A stretch of DNA of 64,000 nucleotides from Nicotiana tabacum. Lineage: Eukaryota > Streptophyta > Magnoliopsida > Solanales > Solanaceae. Where the stretch lies: NCBI RefSeq assembly GCF_000715075.1, contig NC_134097.1, positions 71,147,190-71,211,189 of the forward strand. Direction: 5' to 3'. The first letter of the stretch is position 1; each line of letters starts with the position of its first letter. Shown here piece after piece: positions 10,895 to 23,569 of the stretch. The notes under the pieces are model-generated. The model saw only the letters and a program-made list of their open reading frames with translations, did not search any database and was not told the origin of the DNA. Position numbers and translations under genes: made by a program.

Positions 10895-13142
10895 ATGGCT
10901 ACTGTGCCCACATCCGCTTGCCAGAGGAGGGTTCTTCCCTAGTTTTGCACTCAGTCGGTGGTACACCGCCAGCATCCGATGAGCTAACATCGAGGTGCTT
11001 TGTCTCGAAGAGGGACTTTACGTTAGAGAAACCCCCCAAATGTTCTGGGCCACTGGAAGCATGCGTTGAGGTTTATCTCCTCAATAGGGGAGGAGCATCT
11101 CGAGGCAATCAGAAAAGACTGCGGATGGGGTGAAAAGGTGGTGTTGCAGGTACCTTCCCCGGAAGAGAGCATTATGGCCCATATCGAGGAGTTTTTGAAC
11201 GTATATACGTACCCCTTTACATTGGGCCCTCTCGATAGGGTCGTGCTCGAGTTTTGTAGAAGGTATCAGGTTACCTTGGCGCAAGCTCATCCATTCTTTT
11301 GGAAGATAGTGCTGAGGATAAGGTACTTTGCGGATAAGTCCGGGCTCGAATTCACCCTTACTCATCTCATTAGGTTGTACTGGACTTTGCATTACCGGGG
11401 CCTGATTACTCTGCGACGTTGATCCACCCGGCTCCTTTCCGTTAGTGATGAAGAAGATGAGGATCGAGGGTGGATGAGCCAATTTGTTCGAGCACGGACA
11501 ATTGATATTATCCCTAGAGAGTTTTTGCCATTTCGTGAGAAATGGAATTTCACACGTAAGTGGTACACTTGTGTTTTTATCATCTTTGTCCATAGCGGAG
11601 GCAGGCTTCGTAAAGATGTTTTCCTTTTTATTTTCTTATGCGATCCCTTGGCTGCCGAACAAGGTTCCTGACCTGGCTGAATGGTCTCGTAAGCTGGCAG
11701 CTTACTCGACTTATGATAAGTGCAAATGGTGAGACATGTCCAAGGGGATATGGGAGGCAAAACATCATGGTAGGTGCTTGGTGGCTTGTTTTCTCAGAAA
11801 GGTACTTTCGTTTTAGTGCACTAACTCTGCCACCGCAAGTATTGGAGAATTTTCTGAGATGAGGCCGTGTCCCCTCGGGGAGGAGGAATGATTGCCAACC
11901 TCGGGGCCGAGGATTGATAACAAATGGAAGGAGACTTCGAATGGCGAGGGTGATAGCAGCAGGGCGAGCTCTGCTCGGAGGTTCAAAAGAGACATGTCGA
12001 CCGAACCTACGGCCTCCGAATCCTCTATTTTTGTAAAATGGTTTCTTTCTTGCCGCTGTCTCCCATTCCCGTCGAAGGTACTTCAAGGGACAAGGGATTC
12101 CTGCCTCCTTCATCTTCCCCTACCAAAGGTACTTCAAGGGAAATTCGAGACCAGAGGCTGAGTGAATCGAGTGGAACATCAGGCGACCGTGCCCCCATCG
12201 GGAGCAGTTTTACTGGGGCCGATGAGGCCAATCCAATAAATGTGTGCTCAACCTTTGACGTAGCTCAGAGACTCAGTTCCATGGTGAGTTTTGGTAGTTG
12301 TACAGGCTTTTTTAGTTTCGTAGCTCCCCTTTCTTATTGAGCTCCCTTCTCGCAGGCCTTTGACAGGCTCAAGTCCGCGCTGCTTCATCATGAAGCTAGG
12401 TTGCGAAAAGCTTTGGATGGGGAGAAATCCCTCAGGCTTCTTTGTAAGAAGAGGGGAGATGAGTTGGACTACCTACGGTACCAGGCGGATCGAAGTAAGA
12501 ACTACAAAAGCTATCTCGTAAGACAAGTAACCTTTATTTTGAGTCGATGTATGCTCCTCCTTCTACTTTCGGAGATTAATATTCCGATATTTCAGCTACA
12601 GAGTAAAATGGAGGATCTGGAATGACTTTGGGGCAAAGTTGGCCGAGTTAAGTATGAGTGTAATGAGCTAAAGTCTCAGGTAGATGCCCAAGTTGCGGCC
12701 AAGAGGGATGCTTTGTCCAAGGCTTCCGCCCTCGAAGTGGACCTCCGGAATCCTCATGCAAACAACTCGGTCTGGACGAATATGATTTCGAGGCTCGAGT
12801 CTAAACTTCTAAAGATAAAGGCCGAGGTTGTCGATGCTTAGGCGGAAGACGAAGAGATCTGAACCAAGGCTGATAAGAAAGTGCCCATCTATTTGCAAGA
12901 CACTGCCAACACTCGAGCTGAGCTGAGAGGGGCTCCTCGACTGGGAGAGTAGGATCAAAGAGTATGTTAGGTATAAATCTCGGAGGGAAACCCTCGAGGA
13001 GATCCATGCCAGGGGCTTCGATCTCTCGGAAGTGATAGAGTAGGAAAAGGCGGACGGATATGACGCTAAGTTCCTTCTGTCTGATGCCGAAGATAGCGAG
13101 AAAGAGGCTGATGGGCCATAGTCCCCAGGGGACGCAGATTAG
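10895..13142 (+). pseudogene. R1 antisense-ORF gene, putative gypsy-type 'transposase' domain plus coiled coil (copy 2)
   Basis: The gene runs opposite to gag-pro. The ATG frame opens at 10895 but meets TAG after 15 codons; a frameshift then leads into the conserved domain at 11066-11422, with AHIEEFLNVYTYPFTLGPLD and YQVTLAQAHPFFW. That domain is the one databases call 'transposase (putative) gypsy type' (PF04195 from memory). It has no demonstrated transposase activity. Visible introns are: donor CACGTAAGT at 11556 (acceptor apparently lost), 12284-12355 (GTGAGT...CGCAG) and 12518-12595 (GTAAGA...TTCAG). C-terminal exons encode a long charged coiled coil, and the gene ends at TAG 13140-13142. 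Several exons contain TAG or TGA. The same exon order is seen in element C, so gene structure is conserved between elements. Confidence 0.75.
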
Positions 13143-13380
13143 GCTTTTCTTTTCTAATTTTGTGTATAGTGCTTTTAAAGAACATTGTAAATGGATCTTT
13201 GTATTTTTTCACATATACACATAAAAGGAAACCTTGCAGTTTCATTTTTCATGCACTTTCCTTTGCTTCGATGTTTGTCAGTCATTAGATAGATGAACTG
13301 GTCTTCGAGTTAAAAGAACCCTTAGGTTTATAGTACGACCCTAGGGCTTGTTGGGCTGGCTCGTAGGCTTTTACGTGTTT

Positions 13381-13661
13381 GTCGGTACGACCTTTTAGTA
13401 TAAGCCGCCGTTTAAGCTTTTATGCTTTTGCTCTTAGGCATATTCAGTTAACTATTTTGGGTTCAGTCTCTGAGTCGGGTTTTGACTCGAGCTCATTGAC
13501 CCTTAAATTTTTGAATTTAAAGCTGGCCCTTAGGCTCTTACGCGCTAGGTCGATACGACCTCTCATATGTGCTGATGGTAGTGGCTCTTACGCATTAGGT
13601 CGGTACGACCTTTTATATGGGCTGGCGGTAGTGGCTCTTACGCATTAGGTCGGTTCGACCT
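13381..13661. repeat. Palindrome-bearing 50-bp tandem repeat in R1
   Basis: Units carry the core AGGTCG-NNN-CGACCT at 13547-13561, 13597-13611 and 13647-13661, spaced exactly 50 bp apart. A diverged fourth copy (gtcggtacgacc) stands at 13381. Between the cores are ggctcttacgcattaggt and tatatgggctggcggtagt. The core is a 6-bp perfect inverted repeat around a 3-base spacer in every copy. Confidence 0.8.
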
Positions 13662-14139
13662 CTAATATAGGCTTTATTTTTCCCTCGTTAAGGACTTTTT
13701 GAAATTGTGCTTGCTTGACTCTTTGACAGTTCGATAAAAACCTCGATTGTGAGTCTTTATGTGGCGATGAACGAGTACCTCGGGAGGTTTTTCTTGGTGG
13801 CTGAGTGTTTCAAAGCCTATAGTTTGGAGATGACATGGTCGAAGCTCTTTTGTCTATATCGAGGGTAGCCTATTTAATCGGTTCTTTTCGAAGTAATTTC
13901 GAAGTAATTGAAGGCATGTGATTTTATAGCGACGGTCGGGCATCCCCGAGTCGCGTTAGTTTTGCCGGAGCCTTATGACTGTAGTAATTTATGTTTGGAT
14001 GCCGCCTTTTAGTTCCCGAATGAAGTAGTTTTGGCATCTATATCAAGGGTATGCCTTTTTAGGGGTCTACAATTTCGAATATATAGCCTTAACTTTAAGA
14101 TCGGGGTAATGCCCTTTTGTAAGGCCTTATAATTTTTAC

Positions 14140-14265
14140 ATGCCTTGCTTGAGGTCTTATAGTTTGGTTACTTGGTACAAGTATGGTTCATGCCTTGCTT
14201 GATGTCTTACAGTTTTGGTTACTTGGCACAAGTATGGTTCATGCCTTGCTTGATGTCTTACAGTT
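14140..14265. repeat. 51-bp tandem repeat in R1, about 2.5 copies
   Basis: The unit begins atgccttgcttgatgtctta and ends ggcacaagtatggttc. Two complete copies and a partial third are adjacent, with a few substitutions (gaggtcttatag against gatgtcttacag). Confidence 0.8.
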
Positions 14266-14420
14266 TTTGGTGTTGCCTTATAAAGGTCTTACGAGGTCGA
14301 GGTTGCCCGTATGGGGTCTTATGGACTCGGGTTTTGATAAGTCGATGAGATGGAAATTGGTGGCAGTCCCCGAGATATTGAAAGTTTTCTTGGCTCAAGA
14401 GCCATTTTTGTAGACTTGAC

Positions 14421-14667
14421 GTTGCCTCATTGAGGGCTTACGAGTTTGCAGCTTCCGACCCGGGGGTCATATAGTTTTGAGTTTTTGACGCTAGTCCCCG
14501 AGTGTTCGGGAAGTTTTTGGCTTCTGGAGCCATTTTTGTAACCTTGATGTTGCCTCATTGAGGGCTTTAAAAGTTTGAAGCTTCCAACTTGGAGGCCATA
14601 TGGCTTTGAGTTTTTGACGTCAGTCCCCAAGTGTTCGGGACGTTTTTGGCTTTGGAGCCATTTTTGT
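14421..14667. repeat. Direct repeat of about 128 bp in R1, two copies
   Basis: Copies start at 14421 and 14549 with gttgcctcattgagggctt and end with ggagccatttttgt. They share agtttttgacg, agtccccgagtgttcggga and tttttggct, with scattered substitutions. This is a local duplication in the non-coding 3' region. Confidence 0.8.
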
Positions 14668-15240
14668 GATAAATACTGAACTTCTTTGAAACGCAAAATG
14701 CTTTGATGGAGGGGAAAGTATTCTTTGATTACTTGGTACAAGTATACACGCTTTTGTTGTTAAGGGCTCAGTTATTCTATATGGACACAGTTCGTCGACC
14801 GTTTGGCCTGGTACATCGTTTTCCTATCGAGACCCCATTTAGCACATCTTGGCTTCTTCAAGGGGGTGACCTTCACGAGGGATGCTCCCCAGTATTCGAG
14901 GTTGATTGAAGAGAAGCCTTGAATACTTGTTGAGTCTTTCTTAGGTAGCATATGGATGTTGCCTCATTAAAAACCCTTCTTGGGATAAAAACCCGGTCAA
15001 AAGAAAAGTGTGTAACGTATGTTTTTGGAACCTAAGGCCTTCAAGTTAGGAAGCGCTTCGGCTGTTTCGATCGGATACCTGCACACAGGTTAGTGTAAAA
15101 TGTAACTAAAGAGGGAGATGATTATACCTTAGTGCCGATGGTGCCTTGGGCCTCGATATGCTTCAATGGTATGTTCTGGGGACACGGTATGGTCCTTTAC
15201 TTGTTTAGTCAGGTGTAACCGAGAATATAGCTTGTTATTG

Positions 15241-17190
15241 TTATTTTACTGTTTGCTTATCATTTGGCTCTTTCGATAGTGGAGGTATTGGTGCCGGTGC
15301 CACATCGTGCACCACAAATATCCCTTTTGCTGCATGCTGTTCCCCGTAGACGGTTTTTATCCCATCCGTAGTTGGCAATTTCATCATTTGATGGAGGGTG
15401 GTTGGTACCGTTCTCATGCAGTGTATCCACGACCTTCCGAGCAATGCGTTGTACCTCATGTCTCCTTCGATGACATGAAAATTGACATTTTGGGTTGTGC
15501 CAGCCACGTTGACTGGGATGGTGATTTCTCATTTCGTTATTTCGCTTGCCATGTTAAATCCGTTGAGGACTCGAGAGTCGGGCACAATCTGGCCGAGGGG
15601 TTCGTGCTGCTCCACCACCCTCGACCAAATAATGTTGGCTGAGCTACCTAGATCCACAAGCACACTCTTAATTTGAAATGTATTTACAAGGAAAGAAATT
15701 ACCAATGCGTCGTTATGAGGCTGAGATAGAGCGTCAATGTCTTTGTCACTGAATGTGAGGGCGTCCTCGGGTATGTAACCTTGAGTTCACTTTTCCCTAG
15801 TGATGGATATTTTTATTCTTCTGACCATGGGTTTTTGTGGAGCATCGATACCTCCAAAGATCATGTGGATGACATGTTGTGGCTCATCTGTTTCATTCTT
15901 CTTGGTCGCCTCTCTTTCCTAGAACTGATTTTTGGCTCGGTCGCTAAGGAATTCTCGGAGGTGACCTTTGCTGAGTAGTCGAGCTACTTCTTCCTGGAGT
16001 TATCGACAATCCTCGGTCTTGTGACCGTGTGTTCTATGAAATTCACACACTAAGTTATGGTTCCTTTGTGAAGGATCTGATTGTACAGGCCTTGGCCACC
16101 TGGTATCTCTGATTTTACTAATGGCGAATACGATATCCGAAATGTCGATGGTAATGTTGTATTCCGATAAGTGGGGTAATTCCGTTGGCCCTGTGTGCCT
16201 ATCAAATCCATCTCTACTAATGAGTCCCCGAGGATTCTGGCCTCGATCCATCATTCGGTCATTGCGGGGTATGTTGCGCCTCATGGCATTTCTTCTATCT
16301 TCAGTGTATGGTTGGTATCTTTCTTTGTTTGGCTTTGGCTCCTTTGCCGGAAGCCTAGTAGGATATACCTCCGATCTCGAGGGGACTCCTAGTTGGTAGT
16401 CTTCGAACCTGATCTTTGATTGGTATCGGTTGTGGACGTCCGACCAAGTCACGACAGGATATTTGACTAAGTTCTTCTTCAGCTGCTTTGAAGCTACCGA
16501 GCTTTGCTCGTTCAAACCTTGAGTGAAGGCCTACACTGCCCAATCGTCGGAGACCGGTGGTAGTTCCATTCGTTCCATTGGAAAGCGAGATACGAACTCT
16601 TGCAACATCTTGTTCTCCCTCTGCTTGATTTTGAAGACGTCGAATTTCTTTGTAGCTACCTTGATGGCACTATCATGTGACTTTATGAAGGAATTTGCAA
16701 GCATGGCAAACAAATCTATCGATTTTGGGTCTAGGTTGTGATATCACATCATCTCCCCTTTTGAAAGTGTCTCTCCGAACTTTTTTAGTCGGACAGATTC
16801 GATCTCGTCATCCTTTAGGTCGTTGCCCTTTACTGCACAAGTGTAAGCAATGACGTGCTCGTTGGCGTTCAAGGTTCCATTATACTTTAGAAGTTCGGGT
16901 ATTATGAACTTTTTTGTAATGGGTTTTGGGGCCGCTTCCTGTAGGAGCGGTTTTTGTACGAACTTCTTCAAATCTACGCCCTTCAGGATCGGGGGTGCAC
17001 CTGGAATTTGATCGACCCTAGAATTGTAGGTCTCTACCTTCTTGTCGTTAGCTTCTATCTTCTTCTCGCCCGACTCGATCCTCTTTGTGAGGTCCTCAAG
17101 CATCTTTATGATGGCGGGGTCGGCTGCCGACCCGTTGTTGCTTGATCTTTCTGGTACCTACTCGGCTCGGGGAGCCATTTTCAGTGCTAT
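15241..17190 (-). pseudogene. R1 gag-protease (single frame, point nonsense only)
   Basis: One reading frame can be followed from about 17190 to 15241 without a frameshift. It contains an N-terminal coiled coil (KRIESGEKKIEANDKKVE), gag helices (FVSRFPMERMELPPVSDDWAV), a zinc knuckle with all ligands (CEFHRTHGHKTEDC, near 16000), and the aspartic protease with LVDLGSSANII near 15640 and YNALLGRSWIH. In-frame stops interrupt it at 16744-16746 (ATG-TGA-TAT, probably TGG originally), 16531-16533, 16000-16002, near 15921, near 15790 and at 15529-15531. All of these are explained by single C-to-T changes. Downstream pol is absent. The preserved frame suggests decay mainly by deamination, not by indels. 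Confidence 0.85.
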
Positions 17191-17527
17191 CGTGCTGGGA
17201 GTTTTCTGGTGACTTTGCAGCTGAACAATCGCCAGCTGTTGTGCCTGTAACATCTCAAAGATGACGTAAAGGCTAACCCCTAATTCTTCCTGAGCTGGGG
17301 TTTTTTGGGATTCCTATTGGTTTTCTTGATGTATACTCCTGTTGGTGTGGAGCTTATCTCGATTTGTTGAGCGTTGCGCGAGACCACGTCCACCAGAATT
17401 AGTTCTAGTGTATCCTCAGGGTTTCGTAGTGGTACACCAGCAAGATAACTTGCGTTATGTAGTAACTGGTGAAAGATAACTTGCGTTATGTAGTAAACCA
17501 GCAAGAAAACAATCAGTATTATTTTTA

Positions 17528-17545
17528 GCCCCACGGCGGGCGCCA
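17528..17545 (-). other. Primer binding site of R1
   Basis: The sense sequence TGGCGCCCGCCGTGGGGC starts three bases after the LTR end. The TGGCGCC start is common among plant Tat and related Ty3/gypsy elements. The exact tRNA was not identified. Confidence 0.75.
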
Positions 17546-17548
17546 AAC

Positions 17549-18312
17549 TGTTTACCTTGAAAATGGTAATTACAATTAGATTTGATTTTGTGATTCTAAA
17601 AATATGTGATCTATTTTTATGCTAGTTGTTAGGCAATAGATGCTAAGTTAAAGGTTAGAAAATAAGACAATAGCTTGTAAACAATGTGGTAATCAAACCA
17701 AATGGATGGAAATCGGGGCCTCGAGCTTGCGTATACGGGGTCTCGATGTCTAGTCGGATGCCTGGCTGAGGGCAGTTGATGGAGGATTAATTGTTATGAT
17801 AAATTTTATGGCGGCTCTTTATGGCCAATAATGAGCAATAATTGAAGAACAATTAATGAAATGTAATAAATATAAACAAGACGATAAATGTAAAAAATAA
17901 GATCAAATAGAGAGTATGTTTGAGTTAAAGAGCAGAGAATGTTCTTGTATTGAATGTAGTGTATAATAATATTGTCTATTGTCTTACAAAATGACAAGGA
18001 TCCCCTTTATATATGAGAAAAAATCCCATCATAGTACAAATGCATTTAATACAAAGATATGGGGTTAGTACAGCCATTTAATGCCATGATACGGGTTTGA
18101 ACTAGACTAATAAACTTTGTCAGCTCTGGTCACGTGCCTTGGGAACTTTGCATCGATCCACCGTTGCCGCTGGTTTGCACTACCTTGAGGTCCATCATTG
18201 AGAATCCTCGGGGTCGAAACACCGACCTAAGCTTTGAGTCTTCTGGGGGTGGTCTTTTCAAGGTGCCTTAATGATCACAAAATCGGACCACTGATTTTTA
18301 CCGTATACAACA
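17549..18312 (-). repeat. 5' LTR of R1 (764 bp)
   Basis: Sense ends are TGTTGTATACGGTAAAAA and AAGGTAAACA. The inner end abuts the primer site. A TATATAAAG box is at 18005-18013 on the minus strand. The outer end falls exactly where an LTR of element F is interrupted (sequence resumes with ttagatcaagaaaagg, intact at 24440), proving insertion of R1 into F. No matching 3' LTR is visible. Confidence 0.85.
18005..18013 (-). promoter_or_regulatory. TATA box in R1 LTR
   Basis: TATATAAAG followed by GGGATCC on the minus strand, about 300 bp inside the LTR start. It is the only strong TATA consensus in this LTR and would drive gag-pro. Confidence 0.6.
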
Positions 18313-19042
18313 TTAGATCAAGAAAAGGGGAAAGATTGACTTTGGAAAATTTCTGATATAGTAGAAAGATTCTACGTAAATAGAGTAGACACATGAACTT
18401 GTTCTAAGAATAGGCCAACTAAAGACTAGAGAAAATAAAAAAAATTGTTTCCATTTTAGTGCAATGAAAGACTGTACAAGGAATACCTTACTAATAGATA
18501 GATTCTTACGTGTAAACTAGATATCCTTTGGTCATATAAATCATTTGGTGTATTTTGCCACTTTGGCTTAGTTTATACCATGTGGAAACCCAAAAAGACA
18601 CTTATCCACTTAATACCATAATTATCCCCATAATTAATTAATTATCCCCATAATTAAGAATTATCTCAAATTACTTAGGATACTACTCACTTTTAACACA
18701 CCTTATACATCTTACTATCATGGTCATATAGTACCTTGTATGGTACTAGTGCATAAGTACCAGGTATTTTAGCTCGGGCCGTATTTTATCTCAAAATATC
18801 AAACTTCGACGAAATCATTTTCTTCGATTCACGTACCCTCTCACCTTCACGAATTTACTTATCACTTATTTGAAATAGCATCATACTTATAATCCCAAAA
18901 TAATTTTATTCCTGAACTTACATCGATTAATAACGACGAAACTTTAATGTACGAAAATGCGAAATGTAACATCTCATTTCTGAGTTTATATAAATTTACT
19001 TATGGCGTACTTCCACATACGATAACATGGCGTGTAACATCA
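18313..19042 (-). repeat. 3' LTR of element F, outer part removed by R1 insertion
   Basis: It matches 24440-25157 along its length, roughly 90% by eye with small indels. Shared landmarks are ttagatcaagaaaagg at the left and cttatggcgtactt at the right. The inner end, tgtaacatca followed by a C-run, is the sense start TGATGTTACA after a polypurine tract. The 5' LTR lacks the last 12-14 bp of this end. Confidence 0.85.
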
Positions 19043-19057
19043 TTCCCCCCCCTTTGG
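19043..19057 (-). other. Polypurine tract of element F
   Basis: Sense CCAAAGGGGGGGGAA directly precedes the LTR start TGATGTTACA. This position and composition fit the plus-strand primer of an LTR retrotransposon. Confidence 0.7.
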
Positions 19058-22000
19058 AACATTCGTCCTCGAATGTTGACTGATGGACTTATCATTATCA
19101 TAACTTATAACTCTTGCGAATGTTTTAGTACTTTACCATGAATAAATTCAAAGCCCATGGCATTCCCCCCTTTAGGCTTCTTTCTCATACCACGGTCTGT
19201 GGTTGGAATTCTTCCAATCTCGTAACTCTTGCTATCTTCTGTCATGCAACATGTATGACTTTTTCCTTATATATGCGCCTATGTGACTCTTCCCTCCAGC
19301 TTTTAGCCAATCTCTAGGCCTTACTTTGTGAACATATACCAAATTATGTCAAGCTGTCCCTCTGGGCGTCATTAGCTTTACTACATCTAAGTAGGACATA
19401 CTATACCATAACTCTAACTTTGATTTATCGTTACTGTGGTCTGCTACCAAACTCCAGGTTACTCTTGTTTCTTATCCTATATACATAAAGCTAAGTCTTT
19501 TAACGCTTCTTCATTACTGTTCATCTTAAGACTGATGGCCTAATCTCATCTCGTACTTTGTAACTTTTATCCATCCATTGTTGATTCACCTCAATGTTGA
19601 TTTACAATCTTCCATTGATAACTTGAAACTTCTTACGTAATACATTGCCACTAGGTCTTACTTTGCATCGTGGAACATTTGAAGTGATTTTCCTGATCCA
19701 CCTGGGGGCGATACTGTACTTTCATAACCCTATTTCATATCATAGTCATCCTAATGTGATTCGCCTTACGTGGGTATGTTAATCCTGTAAAATTCATGAA
19801 GTATTTACTCAATCGAAGGCCTAAACATCATCCTTTATCTATCACAATTACACCCTCATTCTACCATTCCATATCTTCCAAATGCTATTAGTCTTAGACT
19901 CCTTTGAGTTCATTCAGACTATACTGAGCTTTCTTTAACTTAGAGAACCCATCAGCTCTCTTGTTTTCACGGGCTTAATCCCGAGGACTTATCCATTTTT
20001 GTCACCTTCTCACTTACCTTTTCTTTTCCTTACTCATGTCTTCCTAAAACCTTATCGCTCGGAGTCTTCTATGGATGTATGATTGTCATCATATATGTAT
20101 ACTCTGAAATCGCAAGTGCATTCATAACGTAACTAACTCTCGATCATTGATCAAATAATTCCTTTCGTTCCTTCTCCACTTTCTTTAAACATAAGCTATT
20201 ACTTTTCCTGGTCTTTCTGCCTTCTTGTTGCGTGCATCTTTAGCTTATCTTAATTCCCACGCATGCCAGAATTTTCGTGCAAATCATGTGATCTTGAATA
20301 TTACCTTTGACTTTACTTCCCATTTGTTAGCCACGGTAGGTGCCACTTTCTTATAGAGTGCATACAATGTTGTAGTGAGACTGTTTTTACATGACCATTT
20401 TTTTCTCCTTCGAGTTATAATGTTTAGGTTGAAGCTTTCTTCCTTATTTCCTCAGTTAGTCTTTCGTTGTAGTACTTAGGGAAGACCTTTTGACTCTTGT
20501 AAAGCTGCAAGCTTATTACATCGTATATCCGATGGAATTCTTGATGTTCGTACTCACCTATAATTATCCATAGTTCTTACCTCCATGCCCTTGTGCTTGT
20601 AGGGTTGCTTCTGAACTAATATTTTGACTGTCTTCCCAGTGACACTTTCTTTTATTTCCATAACATTCATACGATACCTTTAACTACCCCAGCTCCTATC
20701 TGAATATTTTTCATAGGTCCCGATGTCATATCTGCGAGACTGAATTATCCATGTTGGAGTTCACTATGTTTATCTTGCATGATCTACTGATTTGTCTATA
20801 ACCTCTTGTCTAGCCATGACTAGGCTCTTCCTGAATCAACTACTAACTACTCGTTGGCCCATTCTCATATCAATATTTCAGGTAATCTTTCTTGGGATAT
20901 TTCCTTTGTCTTAACTTACCTCTCGTAGTCTCTCCTTATTTATCAACAACATTATGAGCATAAAACCTTACTTCCTTTCCTTGACGTCGTGCTTGCATAA
21001 TGTTCTGGAATCGTAGCATATCTCTAGGATTTTAATAGTTGCAATCTCATTCCTTTTTTTACCGTATTCTTCCTTTACCATTCCATGATTATTAGAACCA
21101 CTTAATTATGACTTCATGCCACATCACTCAATATTCCCCCTTTAGGGAAGTACTAAGATTTAAAGCTACGATGATCTACCTATAGATGTTTTACCTCTTT
21201 ATCTTTGTCATATTTTCACATCATTGATGATCCTTACTCGCCTTGAGGTAATCCTTCTACACCAAGGATAATGAAATTCCTTACTCACGAGGATGACAGT
21301 TAGTGTGACTTGCACATACAGTCCCTTAAGCTTAACTTTGCTCACATTGCTTGCTTTAGGGAAACGTCTTCCTAAATGACCTTTAAAGGTTATTCTTCTA
21401 TCGTCCACTCTATTATTGCCTGAAAGCAATCTCTGAAATTCTCATGATGTCAACTATTATCAAATCACTCAGTCCCTAATTCATGTTTAGTTTATCTTCT
21501 TCCCAGTCCATATTGATTTCTATTATTTTGGGTCTAACTTTTCCTTCTGGTAATCACGTTAGAGTCACGAACTTATTTATCGAAATGGAGATATGACTTT
21601 ATGGCCTATACTCTTTTGTTGTCTCAAGGCCTATCACCTCTCATCTTTTCCTTCCCTTGGCTATAGACTCTGTAATACTGTTATCGTTTTCATTTTTTTC
21701 TACCGTTTTCATCCATGTATCACATCTTACTTGTAATGCTTCATTAACTCTCTTCTTATTTTCCTGCTAACATTTACGCCTATCACTTTATACGGAAAAT
21801 TCGAACAAAACATTGTTTCACTTCAAGCTCCCCTTGCTCCATCTACTGGCTCTTCGGGTTGCCTAAGATTCTTTCTCTAGTAGGGACGGGAGTTATAGCA
21901 AGATAATATTTATCCTTTCAAGGCTTCTAGTGCCTATCTTTGTAGTACTCATATCTAGTTGTACTATTTTAGAGTGCACTATCTGGGTGTCTCACAAGGA

Positions 22001-22716
22001 GATTTATTAGCACATTTGCAATATCCTTTGGAAATGTCAACTAATGCAATCAATTCATCTGCCATTTTGGGTCACTCTAACCCCAACCGAATCCTTATAT
22101 CCGTCCTTCTCTTATACTACTTCTATTAGCCCCCATAGGGCACAATTGATATTGGTGTGGCCGATTGTACATACCTCTGTTACCGTTGAAGGTAACTAAA
22201 AGTGCTTATACTTCTCTACCTGAGTTCAAAATACTAATAATCTTTATTAACTGGATGCCTCGTAACCTTCTTCATCTTGTTTCTTTTACTTGTTGAAATT
22301 TGTATCTATCTTCTGAATCTCGTATTCCTTTTTTTTACCGTAAGAGTGGATAAATATTCTTGCCTTATGGATCCTTATTAAGAAGCTTGCATGTCTTAGT
22401 ATCCTCATGTTCTGCCGGAGACCTTACATTCATCATAAGCATGATACAAAATCGAGTTCCTCTGACTCAATTCTTCCACAACTACATTCAATCCCTTACC
22501 AAATGTTTTTCTAGATGTAGGCATAGTCGTATTATGAATAGGATAGAATTTAGGAAATTGAGTTCTTACAATCGAGCTCTACCACACGATCTAGAGTAAG
22601 AAGAAAGAGTGACAATCCTAAATGACCTGTTGCCTCCTTCTTATAAATATGGTGCACGACACACACATAAACAAGACTCTACTAGACACGACTTGTAGAC
22701 TCCCTAGGACAGAACT
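19058..22716 (-). other. Internal region of element F, no coding sequence
   Basis: This is 3.7 kb of pyrimidine-rich (plus strand) sequence without an ORF above about 80 codons on either strand and with no gag, protease, RT or integrase motif that I can recognise. The small ORFs at 21208-21429 and 22360-22599 resemble no known family and have no supporting context. Confidence 0.6.
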
Positions 22717-22728
22717 AATCTAATACCA
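22717..22728 (-). other. Decayed primer binding site of element F
   Basis: Sense TGGTATTAGATT compares with the initiator tRNA-Met site TGGTATCAGAGC. The three differences are consistent with transitions or simple decay, and the position four bases from the LTR end is right. Related copies I remember keep the intact site. Confidence 0.6.
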
Positions 22729-22732
22729 CTTT

Positions 22733-23503
22733 TATCATGACCCAACCCGATGGGCCACGATGGGTACCCGGTACCTTACTTAACCGAGTACCGACGTAAC
22801 GTATCTTTTTGTATCATGCTATCATAGGTAAATTAGATGGAAAGGCTGCCGTAGGATAACTAGAATAAAACATGTAATACCAACTTATACATAATAGATA
22901 TGGGCCTATAAGACCAAAAATGATCACTCGTATACTAAACATAGGCCGACAAGGCCATACAAACTTTCACGTACATGACATCTGTCTACAAGCCTCTAAG
23001 AATACATAATATCATAAAGGTCGGGATAGGGTCCCACCATTCCAGTCAATACATGTACTAATCATACTGACCAAAGAAGCAACTCCAGAGCAAATGGAGA
23101 GCACCAACACCTTCTGCTGAGCTGATAGCCTACTTAGAGGGCTCTCATCCTATCTATCAGGACTTGCGGGCATGAAATACAGTGTCCCCAAGCAAAAGGG
23201 ACGTCAGTACGAATAATGTACCGAGTATGTAACTCACATAAATAAGTATATAAAAGACATGGAAGAAACATAGAGTAAATGACTCAACGTGTAAGTCTGG
23301 ATAACTCTGTAAATCATGAAATACTTATAGTATCATGCATATGCATATGAAAGTCATATCGTGCATAGGTACATGTGTTCATAACATCATCAAGCCTCCG
23401 AGGGCATCACATCATATCATCTCGTCCACTATGGGCAAAATTATCAACGTATACCAGTTGATCAGGTGGTGGTACGTATATAATGCCATAACCTTTTCCC
23501 ATA

Positions 23504-23569
<66 letters not shown>

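Larger units (their letters stand above)
13143..15240. other. R1 non-coding 3' region with repeats; pol deletion junction
   Basis: This lies between the convergent stops of the antisense gene and the gag-pro fragment. There is no supported ORF. It holds three small tandem repeats listed separately. The block 14886-15010 (ctccccagtattcgaggttgattgaa, then cctcattaaaaaccc) has a clear counterpart in element C at 29196-29360, where it lies between the antisense gene and the integrase end. In R1 the protease fragment begins just upstream, so RT and integrase have been deleted near 15240. A short kgpyr-like trace near 15180-15200 may be the last of integrase. Confidence 0.6.
9090..18312 (-). mobile_element. 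Element R1: Retand-like Tat retrotransposon, internally deleted
   Basis: In sense this minus-strand element has a 5' LTR (18312-17549), primer site, gag-pro (about 17190-15241), then directly a non-coding region with tandem repeats (15240-13143), and on the opposite strand an intron-containing antisense gene (10895-13142). RT, RNase H and nearly all of integrase are missing, so it is a deletion derivative. Antisense extra ORFs downstream of pol are known for the Retand branch of Tat. I do not see a 3' LTR: beyond the antisense promoter lies another partial antisense gene (9090-10312) that is cut by element A. That left part may belong to R1 or to an older relative, so the left limit is uncertain. 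Confidence 0.75.
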